DNA from: Candidatus Peregrinibacteria bacterium
Lineage (GTDB): Bacteria; Patescibacteriota; Gracilibacteria; UM-FILTER-43-11
Reading direction: 5' to 3'
DNA length: 6,755 bases
NCBI GenBank assembly: GCA_030637565.1
Contig: DAOWGG010000042.1
Span: 1 to 6,755, forward strand
Shown here: piece by piece, positions 1-6,665 of the stretch
How the letters are laid out: each line of letters begins with the position of its first letter
How positions within the stretch are numbered: position 1 is the first letter of the stretch
The notes under the pieces: generated by a model
Seen by the model: the letters and a program-made list of their open reading frames with translations, nothing else
Told to the model about the DNA's origin: nothing
Databases searched by the model: none
Made by a program: the position numbers and the translations under genes

Positions 1-1
1 A

Positions 2-961
2 ATGGTGCCCGATGTTGAGTTTATTGTTGCTCATGGGCAACTTCCGCCCGCAGAACTGGAACGGCGTATTGTTGAATTTAAGGAGGGGCGAGCGCAGGTT
101 TTGGTTTCATCTACCATTATTGAAAATGGAATTGATCTACCCAATGCGAATACGTTGATTGTGGACGATGCGGAGAATTTTGGATTGGCACAGCTGTATC
201 AGTTGCGTGGTCGTATTGGGCGTGGAAAAACGCAGGCTTACGCTTACTTTTTATATCAAGCACGTCAGTTACGATTGGATGCTAAAAAACGATTGCGAGC
301 GATTGTAGATGCGAGCGAATTGGGGTCTGGTTTTCAGATCGCGATGCGTGATTTAGAAATTCGTGGAGCGGGTGATGTTTTAGGAATTAGTCAGCATGGT
401 TCAATGCGTGTGGTGGGTGTGAATCACTTTTTGCGCATGCTTAATAAAACCATTGAGGAAATGCAAAGTGGTGTTTTGGTTAGTGATAAAGATGAGAAAC
501 CAGATGTTTCTATCGAGTTGCCACTTGAAGCGTACATTCCTGATAAATATATTCCCGACACAAAAGATAAGATTAATGTGTATCAAAAGCTATCATCGGT
601 TGATAATTTGGCGCTTTTGGAAGAATTCCGCGAGGATTTAATTGCTGAATATGGACATTTTCATAAGCAGGTTAGTAATTTATTTCAAATCCTTCAAATT
701 AAAATTTTGGCTAAAACCGCTGCTATTGTTAATGTGAAAGCGCTTACATTGGGGAGTGGTGGTAAGCAGATTATTTTACAGCTTGGGCCCTCAGTTACAG
801 CGGAGCCAATTGTGAATCTTTTAAAACATAATCCTAAATGGGTTATTAGTGGGGATCGCCTTAAGATCGACATTAAAGACCTTGGATTTAATTGGGCTGA
901 AGGGCTAAAGAACAGCATTGAACACCTTATTGTACAAACTAAAGAATCTAAGAATAAATAA
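2..961 (+). CDS. mfd: Transcription-repair coupling factor Mfd, C-terminal part (5' end outside window)
   Basis: Mfd is a cytoplasmic ATP-driven translocase that removes RNA polymerase stalled at DNA lesions and recruits UvrA. About 319 residues are visible, against roughly 1,100-1,150 for full-length Mfd, so the N-terminal UvrB-like, RNA-polymerase-interacting and first motor regions lie upstream of the window. The frame is open from base 2, and the apparent initial ATG is an internal Met. Numbering from it, the second RecA-like lobe shows HGQ (11-13), STIIENGIDLPNAN (37-50) and the motif VI arginine-finger region QLYQLRGRIGR (64-74). The TRG translocation motif follows at about 92-130, with RDLEIRGAGDVLG at its core. 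Residues 170-310 match the D7 domain, opening with SIELPLEAYIPDKYIPD. The conserved TIIExGID and LRGRxGR blocks together with the D7 domain separate Mfd from RecG. The stop TAA overlaps the ATG of the downstream PBP gene. Nothing suggests a defect in the visible part. Confidence 0.96.
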   Translation: MVPDVEFIVAHGQLPPAELERRIVEFKEGRAQVLVSSTIIENGIDLPNANTLIVDDAENFGLAQLYQLRGRIGRGKTQAYAYFLYQARQLRLDAKKRLRAIVDASELGSGFQIAMRDLEIRGAGDVLGISQHGSMRVVGVNHFLRMLNKTIEEMQSGVLVSDKDEKPDVSIELPLEAYIPDKYIPDTKDKINVYQKLSSVDNLALLEEFREDLIAEYGHFHKQVSNLFQILQIKILAKTAAIVNVKALTLGSGGKQIILQLGPSVTAEPIVNLLKHNPKWVISGDRLKIDIKDLGFNWAEGLKNSIEHLIVQTKESKNK

Positions 962-963
962 TG
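959..963 (+). promoter_or_regulatory. TAATG stop/start overlap coupling mfd to the PBP gene
   Basis: The TAA stop of mfd (959-961) shares its last A with the ATG of the PBP gene (961-963). The preceding 20 bases are A-rich and contain no AGGAGG-like sequence, and no promoter-like pair of boxes stands out just upstream. The simplest reading is that the PBP is translated by terminating ribosomes that reinitiate. The two genes would then share one transcript. Confidence 0.75.
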
Positions 964-3900
964 AAAAAAAATCTTTTTAAATTATGGTTACGCATTAAGC
1001 ATGAAAAACTGGCCTTACAAAAAGAACCAAGACGTGTTTTGATGTGGTTAAAGTGGCTTCTTTTGTTGGCAGTGGGTGGGGCTACACTTATTGTTGCTGT
1101 TTTAATTTTAGTGGTTTTTCCCAACCTTCCTGATATCGACAATATTCAAAATTTGGTGGCCGCTCAATCGAGTGAAATTTATGATCGTGAGGGGAATTTA
1201 TTGTACACGCTTCATGGTGAAGAGAACCGAGAGGTGATTGACTTAGATACAATCCCCTTTCATTCGGCGCAAGCGGTAATGGCAATTGAAGACGATCAAT
1301 TTTATGAACATAGTGGAGTTGATTTCTTGGCGATTATGAAGGCGGTTTGCGGTGAGTTGCATATTTGTTCTGGCGCTCGTGGTGGGTCAACCATAACTCA
1401 ACAATTTATTAAAAATGCGTTTTTAAGTTCCGAGCGAACTTATTCTCGTAAGGCAAAAGAAATTATTTTAGCGCTTCAATTAGAAAGCCGATTTGATAAA
1501 GATGAGATTTTGGAAATGTATCTCAATCGTATTCCTTATGGGTCTAGTATTTATGGGATTGAACGAGCGTCGAACGCGTTTTTTGGTAAACCAGCCAGTG
1601 AGCTGACATTGGCCGAATCAGCCGTTCTTGCTTCTATTCCAAAAGCGCCTACTTTTTATAGCCCTTATGGGAACAATAAGCATGTGTCTGTTAATTTGGA
1701 TGAAGACGAAATTATCAAAATGGACATTCGTTCCGAGCAGGATTTGGTTGATGTGAATCCTGATTTTATTGATAAGGGTCTTTTGGGAAAGACTTATCAT
1801 TATGGAGATTGTGCATCAGAATCTGACGAAGAGGATGAGGACGAATCCATCGAAGATGAGATTGAAAACACGTCTTCTGGTGAGTGCCGTGAGATTTATG
1901 TAAAAGGTCGTATCGATTTTGTGTTAGGTCGTATGCGCGGCCTTGAATATATTACCGAAGAAGAATACGAAGAGGCGATTGCATTGGCTGAACACATTGA
2001 GTTCAATCCATTTATTGAAGAGATTAAGGCGCCCCATTTTGTGATGTATGTTCGACAATTTTTAGAAGAAAAATATGGGAAGGAGCAAATTGAACAAGGG
2101 GGGTTAAAGGTGATTACAACCATCGACCCAAAAATGCAGGAGGCAGCCGAGACAGCGGTTGAAACTTACGCCGAACAAAACTTTGAGCGTTACGATGCGA
2201 GCAATGCGAGTTTGGTGGCAACCGATCCAAATAATGGTCAAATTTTAGCGATGGTGGGTTCTGTGGATTATTGGAACGATGAAATTGATGGGAAGGTGAA
2301 TGTGGCGCTTCGACAACGACTTCCCGGTTCTTCATTTAAGCCAATTGTCTATGCCGCTGCCTTTTTACAAGGTTATGCACCGAGCACTGTTTTGTATGAT
2401 GTAAAAACCAAGTTTGGTTCGTGGTATGAGCCAGAAAATTACGATGGTGAATATCGTGGCCCTGTTCCAATGCGTCAGGCGCTTGCTCATTCTTTGAATG
2501 TTCCTGCAGTTAAGGCGGGTTATTTAGCAGGAATTCCAAACGTGATTGATTTGGCACGAAAAATGGGGGTTCAATTGAATCAACCCGATGATTGGTATGG
2601 TCTCTCGCTTGCGTTGGGAGCTGGTGAAGCGCGTTTGTTGGACATGGTGGGGGCTTATGGCATTTTTGCAAACGGAGGATATAAAATGGACCCTGTTTCC
2701 ATTCTAAAAATTGAAGATCGAAATGGAAATATTCTTGAGGAATATCAAAAACCTAAAAACAAAACCTTAATCTTAGATCCTCAGGTGGCCTATTTAGTGA
2801 ATGATATTTTGAGTGACGTAGAAGCTCGTCCGGAAGGATGGTGGCGACAGACATTGAGTGTTCCTGGTCAGGTGAATGGGGCGAAGACAGGAACTTCTAA
2901 CAAAGAAAAAAAGATGTCCAATGGTGAAATGGAGAACATTCCATTTGATACGTGGACCGTTGGTTATACGCGTCGTGTTGCGGCGGGAGTTTGGGCTGGC
3001 AATAATGATGGATCTTACTTGAGTTTTAGGGCGAGTGGTTTGGATACGGCGGGGCAAATATGGCACGATTTTATGGTGGCAGCGACCGAGGAGCATCCTC
3101 GTGAAAAATTTGAACGACCCGAAGGAATCAAATGGGTTAAGATCTCTGAAAAAACCGGAAAGCTTCCCTCTGAACACACACCAGAAGAGGTGACTAAAAC
3201 AGGTGTGTTTGCTAGCTTTTCGGTTCCGCGAGAATATGACACGTCTTATCGTTTAGTGGATATCGATAAAGTATCTGGTAAATTGGCAACCGAATGGACA
3301 CCAGAAGCGGCGATTGAAGAAACAGCGTTTTTTGAGCACCATGCTATTGTTCCCGACAACACAAATTGGGAGGACGCTGTACGACAATGGGCGAAAGAAA
3401 AAGATGAAGATGAGCCAATTCCAACTGAATACGATGATGTTCACACGGGAGCCAGCATGGCGGCAAAACCGGATATTCGCATTATGTATCCTAAAAGTAG
3501 GGCAACCGTTAGCGCACCTTACATTGGGGTTTGGCCCAAAATTGACGCCAAGGTTGGTGTGAATTATGTGGAATATTATTGGGATGGTGAGTTGGTTGAT
3601 ACCGCTTCACAGTCCCCTTTCAAGGGTACGATTAAAATTTCCAAACGCGGTTCCAAAAAGGGTTCCAGCCATACTATTAAAGCAATTGTTTACGACTCTT
3701 TGTATCGATCTAGCCAGTCTTCTGTTCAGGTAAAAATTGGAGACGATAATGTGGCTCCTATGGTTGATTTTGCTTATCCAGGTGATGGTGCAAAGTTGGA
3801 TGCTAATACATCGATGACAGCGATGGTGAACGCTTTTGATCCGAATGGAGATATTAATAAGGTTGAGTACTACATGGATGGTGAGTTGATGTATACCGTT

Positions 3901-4356
3901 CGAAGTGCACCTTATGCGTGGCAATTTACAGTGCCGCAATTGATTGGTGATCACAGATTAAAAGCAGTGGCTTATGACCATGCGAGGAATAAAACATCGA
4001 CTCAAATTGAGATTGTATCCAAAGAACCAAAGACAGTTGTTACCAGTGGAGGTTCACGAATTCTCGAACCTTATCGAAATGAATCTTTCCACACAGGTGA
4101 GCGAATTTTGGTTCAAGCGGCATTGAATACCGAAGCTCAAAACGACCTGAAAGAATTGGTGGTTTTGGCGAAACAAAAGGGTAAAAAGTCGATTGAAATT
4201 GCTAAGGTGGCGAGTGAAGAAGGTGAAGGTGGTGCTTATATTTATACTTTTATTTGGGATTCCGCGCCTGCTGGAACTTATGAATTGTCGATGAAAATTA
4301 CTTTGCAAAATGGCAAGATTCGATTCAGTCAGCGTATACCAATCGTTGTTCGGTAA
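961..4356 (+). CDS. pbp1A: Class A penicillin-binding protein (PBP1A-like peptidoglycan glycosyltransferase/transpeptidase) with C-terminal Ig-like domains
   Basis: This bifunctional enzyme polymerises lipid II into glycan strands and cross-links the stem peptides at the outer face of the membrane. A basic cytoplasmic tail (1-27) precedes a membrane segment (about 29-53). The GT51 domain has EDDQFYEHSG (110-119, catalytic Glu110), GGSTITQQ (141-148), RKAKE (163-167, second Glu), EILEMYLNRIPYG (182-194) and GIERASNAFFGK (199-210). The transpeptidase has SSFK (457-460, nucleophile Ser457), SLN (511-513) and KTGT (642-645). All catalytic motifs are intact. At 1131 residues it exceeds the usual 700-850 of the family. 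The excess is an acidic insertion at about 239-314, a duplicated TGKL-type segment (727-743 and 767-783) and three predicted beta-sandwich Ig-like domains (about 838-926, 933-1020, 1033-1131). The ATG overlaps the mfd stop; it is chosen because it gives a basic tail before the anchor, although Met28 is another in-frame ATG. There is no Shine-Dalgarno sequence, so translation probably depends on coupling to mfd. The symbol is a class label and not proven orthology. Confidence 0.95.
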   Translation: MKKNLFKLWLRIKHEKLALQKEPRRVLMWLKWLLLLAVGGATLIVAVLILVVFPNLPDIDNIQNLVAAQSSEIYDREGNLLYTLHGEENREVIDLDTIPFHSAQAVMAIEDDQFYEHSGVDFLAIMKAVCGELHICSGARGGSTITQQFIKNAFLSSERTYSRKAKEIILALQLESRFDKDEILEMYLNRIPYGSSIYGIERASNAFFGKPASELTLAESAVLASIPKAPTFYSPYGNNKHVSVNLDEDEIIKMDIRSEQDLVDVNPDFIDKGLLGKTYHYGDCASESDEEDEDESIEDEIENTSSGECREIYVKGRIDFVLGRMRGLEYITEEEYEEAIALAEHIEFNPFIEEIKAPHFVMYVRQFLEEKYGKEQIEQGGLKVITTIDPKMQEAAETAVETYAEQNFERYDASNASLVATDPNNGQILAMVGSVDYWNDEIDGKVNVALRQRLPGSSFKPIVYAAAFLQGYAPSTVLYDVKTKFGSWYEPENYDGEYRGPVPMRQALAHSLNVPAVKAGYLAGIPNVIDLARKMGVQLNQPDDWYGLSLALGAGEARLLDMVGAYGIFANGGYKMDPVSILKIEDRNGNILEEYQKPKNKTLILDPQVAYLVNDILSDVEARPEGWWRQTLSVPGQVNGAKTGTSNKEKKMSNGEMENIPFDTWTVGYTRRVAAGVWAGNNDGSYLSFRASGLDTAGQIWHDFMVAATEEHPREKFERPEGIKWVKISEKTGKLPSEHTPEEVTKTGVFASFSVPREYDTSYRLVDIDKVSGKLATEWTPEAAIEETAFFEHHAIVPDNTNWEDAVRQWAKEKDEDEPIPTEYDDVHTGASMAAKPDIRIMYPKSRATVSAPYIGVWPKIDAKVGVNYVEYYWDGELVDTASQSPFKGTIKISKRGSKKGSSHTIKAIVYDSLYRSSQSSVQVKIGDDNVAPMVDFAYPGDGAKLDANTSMTAMVNAFDPNGDINKVEYYMDGELMYTVRSAPYAWQFTVPQLIGDHRLKAVAYDHARNKTSTQIEIVSKEPKTVVTSGGSRILEPYRNESFHTGERILVQAALNTEAQNDLKELVVLAKQKGKKSIEIAKVASEEGEGGAYIYTFIWDSAPAGTYELSMKITLQNGKIRFSQRIPIVVR

Positions 4357-4399
4357 CGTTTGCGTATATACGATGTTTGGTGTTGTTGCGCTGATTTTT

Positions 4400-5149
4400 C
4401 TACCTTAAGCTAAAGTTATTACACTTCTCCCCAGAACGAGTCTCGCCCACAAGAAATGATGAGAAAAGGAAATAGTCACCATCTTCCTTTGGTCCACGAT
4501 ATTCCGTACCAAAATAATAACAATAATTCTGCTTCCAGTTAACTAGATCACTGCTTTTAACAATCTTTGCTAAACCTTCACCACTTCCTGCCCCATTCTG
4601 ATCGACGATGCTAACATACAAAGCTTTTTGATCGATCCATATGGCATATGGATTATTTTTATTAGTAGATTCTTTATCCTCAATAGTAAATACTTTTTTC
4701 CATTCTTTATTGGTTGTATCTGCAGCAATAAGACCTGAAAAATTAGCCTTAAATCCTTCTGGCAAATTCATAGGCACATTCATTGAAGGTTTTCGAACAA
4801 GGGCGAAAAAGACATCATCAATGATGTAATACTTATCAATCTGAGCGTCATGAATTCCAGCAGGAAGTTCATATGATGGCTTTTTTGTAACTTCTAATTT
4901 ATGATTCCCGCTATTAAGAATTTCACGAACCTTGTTTAATAAATTATTATCTTTTAAGGCTGTCGTATAAGAAGTAGCATCAGAGACTGGTGTATCACCA
5001 ATTAGCTTCCTCCCTTTTTCAGTTTTAGCTTCTTCTTGAGCTTGTTCTGTATTTTCTTTACTTTCATCTAAGTTTACATTCAATGTGCATGCAGTTGTAA
5101 AAAGAGTGATAAAAGAAAGTGTAATAGCTTTTAGCAATAGAGATTTCAT
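4400..5149 (-). CDS. Putative secreted lipoprotein of unknown function
   Basis: I do not recognise this 249-residue protein. The N-terminus is a type II signal peptide: Lys2 and Lys7, a hydrophobic stretch, then a lipobox ending FTTAC with Cys21 as the predicted lipidated residue. It fits the permissive lipobox pattern, although Thr at -3 is less usual than Leu. Residues 27-48 are a charged Glu/Lys-rich tether, followed by a mixed alpha/beta region. From about 100 onward, alternating hydrophobic strands such as KYYIIDDVFFALV (106-118) and ALYVSIV (176-182) suggest a beta-rich fold. SSDLVNW (199-205) resembles an Asp-box-like turn (S-x-D-x-x-x-W), which would fit a beta-propeller fragment, but a single copy is weak evidence. 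Besides Cys21 only Cys210 and Cys243 are present and may form a disulfide. The gene converges on the PBP gene with a 43-base gap, has its own promoter, and lies 98 bases downstream of the protease gene. It appears more AT-rich than its neighbours. Confidence 0.85.
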   Translation of the reverse strand: MKSLLLKAITLSFITLFTTACTLNVNLDESKENTEQAQEEAKTEKGRKLIGDTPVSDATSYTTALKDNNLLNKVREILNSGNHKLEVTKKPSYELPAGIHDAQIDKYYIIDDVFFALVRKPSMNVPMNLPEGFKANFSGLIAADTTNKEWKKVFTIEDKESTNKNNPYAIWIDQKALYVSIVDQNGAGSGEGLAKIVKSSDLVNWKQNYCYYFGTEYRGPKEDGDYFLFSSFLVGETRSGEKCNNFSLR

Positions 5150-5153
5150 AGAT

Positions 5154-5170
5154 TATATTTTAGAAATATA
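5154..5170 (-). repeat. Perfect all-A/T inverted repeat just upstream of the lipoprotein ATG
   Basis: On the + strand TATATTT (5154-5160) and AAATATA (5164-5170) are exact reverse complements separated by TAG. On the - strand this places a 7-bp stem with a 3-base loop four bases before the ATG at 5149, where a ribosome binding site would normally lie. No Shine-Dalgarno sequence is present. The stem is all A-U and weak as RNA. It could be a small leader hairpin, an operator half-site pair or chance in AT-rich DNA. Confidence 0.4.
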
Positions 5171-5186
5171 GCGTAGTTGACTTTAC

Positions 5187-5215
5187 GTTATAGTGCCTGT
5201 TAGCAGTTGTAACAA
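5187..5215 (-). promoter_or_regulatory. Predicted sigma70-like promoter of the lipoprotein gene
   Basis: Read on the - strand, TTGTTA (5215-5210; four of six match TTGACA) is followed by a 17-base spacer and TATAAC (5192-5187; five of six match TATAAT). Transcription would start near 5180, giving a leader of about 30 bases before the ATG at 5149. The promoter lies within the 98-base gap after the protease gene, so the lipoprotein can be transcribed independently. The prediction rests on consensus match and spacing only. Confidence 0.6.
5198..5214 (-). promoter_or_regulatory. Operator-like inverted repeat overlapping the -35 box
   Basis: TGTTA (5198-5202) and TAACA (5210-5214) are exact inverted repeats separated by 7 bases. 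One arm coincides with five of the six bases of the predicted -35 hexamer, and the other lies in the promoter spacer. This geometry suits a dimeric repressor that blocks polymerase. The arms are only 5 bp long, so chance is possible, and no regulator gene is in the window. Confidence 0.35.
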
Positions 5216-5234
5216 TAAATTGAGCCTTGATTTA

Positions 5235-5250
5235 TAATTATTTTAGGCTA
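5235..5250 (+). repeat. 16-bp inverted repeat, left copy (at the stop codon of the protease gene)
   Basis: The sequence TAATTATTTTAGGCTA is the exact reverse complement of bases 6719-6734, with no mismatch over 16 positions. This copy includes the protease stop codon (5248-5250, read TAG on the - strand) and lies 19 bases upstream of the lipoprotein -35 box. The pair brackets the protease gene. A hairpin or terminator role for this single copy is not evident because it is not self-complementary over its length. Confidence 0.8.
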
Positions 5251-6657
5251 TTTATCCTCTTGTGCTAAATGGATGGTAAGCTTTGCCATCTGTTCACCAA
5301 AATAATGTAGCTCTTCAGGCTTATGCTTTTTAGAGGCCTGAATCAACAAGTCATAGAATAATTTATGATTATTTCCCATATTGGCCTTAATCATTTTATC
5401 GGAGAACTCTCTGTCAATTACTCGCGATTGAATAATTTGAGTTATTAAAACCTGAAAAGCCAGCCCATATTCATCTTTTGAAACGCCAGCTTGAAAAATT
5501 GTATCTGCCATTTCATGAGCCCCTTCGCCTGAATTCATTAAGCCATAGCCATTTCCACCTAATTCATGCAGGTTGGAATTGTCTTTGTTTCTATAGCCCG
5601 AACTTGGAAGTATAAATTCCGACATTCCAATATTTCCCTTATCATTAATAGCGTCATTACCCCACGTTGAAACACCATCAAATCCATGAAGCATCGCATG
5701 CATCGCTTCGTGAAAAAAACAAGCATTCAGATATTCAGTTAATGCCTTTTTACTTTTTAAGAAATTATTGGCATTACCTTGCATTTGATAATTTTCAGGC
5801 AAGTGATTACTTTGAACTGTTATATATTCCCCAACTTCTTCATAGCTGGCAGCAGAGTGAACCGTGGCAGGACTATTTACATAGCTGTTCACCTCTTGTT
5901 GATTTTTCAGGACAACAATCGGAATTTCTTTTGATTGGCCTTTGTATTCTAAGGTTAAATCCTTAAAAGCATCTACTTCATAAAAAGCAACGTTGGCCAA
6001 ACTGCGCGACGTATTGTTTTGCCATAAAAAATGACCACGCGGTATTAAATAGCGATTTATTCTGTGGGTCAGCCTTATTGATTCCGGTGAACCAAAAATA
6101 AGCTTTGAGGCGGAATGGTCATTTGTCATTGAAACGTAATGCCGAACAAGCTCATGGTAAAACTTCGAAATTAAACCCATGCGCATAAAAGGATTTTGAG
6201 TCATTTCTACTTTTTGAAAAATATCCTGCTTAAGGGCTAAAAACTTCTTATAAAATTCATCAATTCGTTCCTGATCGATTTCTACATCATCAGGCTTAAA
6301 GAAGTCTTTATGTTTTTCACTGGGCCAATCTGAATACTCATCACCAATTTCAACCTTGGGTAAAACAATTTTCGAAGCCCACTCATTATATTCGGGCATT
6401 CTTTCGATTTTAGGCCTAACGGCAGGGGTCTTAGGCGCTGTAACCTTTGGGGTTTGCTTTTCGGGAGGTGTGGGATGGTCGTCGTTTTTTAAAACATTAT
6501 AGCCAATTAAGCCCGCTATCACAGCAGCCGTACCTCCAATTGTTGCTATTTTGCGACGGGTATGATTTGCAACAGCCACTTCGGGCTTTTTAGTAACTTT
6601 CTTAGGTCTATTGGATGGTCTATTCTTTGGCCTATTATTTCGCCTTCTTTTAGACAT
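5248..6657 (-). CDS. Predicted membrane-anchored zinc metalloprotease (HEXXH), unassigned family
   Basis: I do not recognise the family of this 469-residue protein. The cytoplasmic N-terminus is strongly basic and contains three tandem NRPx units (8-19). A Gly/Ala-rich membrane segment follows at about 37-56, and the charge pattern predicts the bulk of the protein outside the cell. A Pro/Lys-rich linker (61-83) leads to an alpha-helical region (about 120-200) and the catalytic candidate FFHEAMHAMLHG (314-325). His316 and His320 would be zinc ligands, Glu317 the general base, and His324 an additional nearby histidine. A third ligand may be Glu378, His381 or Glu382 in GEGAHEMAD (377-385), 58-62 residues on; this resembles the E-x-E-A-D region of M48-type gluzincins, with His in place of the first Glu. 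It is not a metzincin, since HExxHxxGxxH is absent. The ATG at 6657 is supported by a promoter ending next to it. The likely substrates are cell-wall or surface proteins, by inference only. Confidence 0.85.
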   Translation of the reverse strand: MSKRRRNNRPKNRPSNRPKKVTKKPEVAVANHTRRKIATIGGTAAVIAGLIGYNVLKNDDHPTPPEKQTPKVTAPKTPAVRPKIERMPEYNEWASKIVLPKVEIGDEYSDWPSEKHKDFFKPDDVEIDQERIDEFYKKFLALKQDIFQKVEMTQNPFMRMGLISKFYHELVRHYVSMTNDHSASKLIFGSPESIRLTHRINRYLIPRGHFLWQNNTSRSLANVAFYEVDAFKDLTLEYKGQSKEIPIVVLKNQQEVNSYVNSPATVHSAASYEEVGEYITVQSNHLPENYQMQGNANNFLKSKKALTEYLNACFFHEAMHAMLHGFDGVSTWGNDAINDKGNIGMSEFILPSSGYRNKDNSNLHELGGNGYGLMNSGEGAHEMADTIFQAGVSKDEYGLAFQVLITQIIQSRVIDREFSDKMIKANMGNNHKLFYDLLIQASKKHKPEELHYFGEQMAKLTIHLAQEDK

Positions 6658-6665
6658 AGTGGTTT

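Noticed and set aside
2794..3177. 127-residue antisense open frame inside the PBP gene
   Set aside because: The + strand frame carries the transpeptidase KTGT motif and continuous family similarity. The antisense frame has no recognisable domain and is a shadow, as are the other antisense frames in the PBP (for example 3607-3954).
4355..4399. Possible terminator between the convergent PBP and lipoprotein genes
   Set aside because: Only a weak stem is available: AACGT pairs with ATGTT around the short palindrome CGTATATACG (4363-4372). It has a bulge, few G-C pairs and no T tract directly after it. The short TTTTTC at 4395-4400 is too far away. The 43-base gap shows no convincing terminator on either strand.
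5151..5156. TATAAT directly before the lipoprotein ATG as its -10 box
   Set aside because: Transcription from it would begin inside the coding region, and no -35 box lies at a suitable distance. The TTGTTA-17-TATAAC pair farther upstream fits better.
5217..5236. AT-rich stem after the protease stop codon as a terminator
   Set aside because: ATAAAT and ATTTAT can pair around an 8-9 base loop on the - strand, but the stem is all A-U and is not followed by a run of T, so it is not a credible intrinsic terminator.
5698..5712. Metzincin assignment for the HEAMH protein
   Set aside because: Metzincins need HExxHxxGxxH with a following Met-turn. Here HEAMH is followed by AMLHGFD, so the third ligand spacing does not fit.
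5667..5966. 99-residue + strand open frame opposite the protease gene
   Set aside because: It lies wholly opposite the HEAMH-encoding region, has no promoter or start signal and resembles no family, so it is a shadow of the - strand gene.
6410..6419. Palindrome TTAGGCCTAA in the protease gene
   Set aside because: It is a 10-bp palindrome inside coding sequence for the Pro/Lys-rich linker and fits codon choice. It shares only a short core with the 16-bp repeat, and no role is evident.
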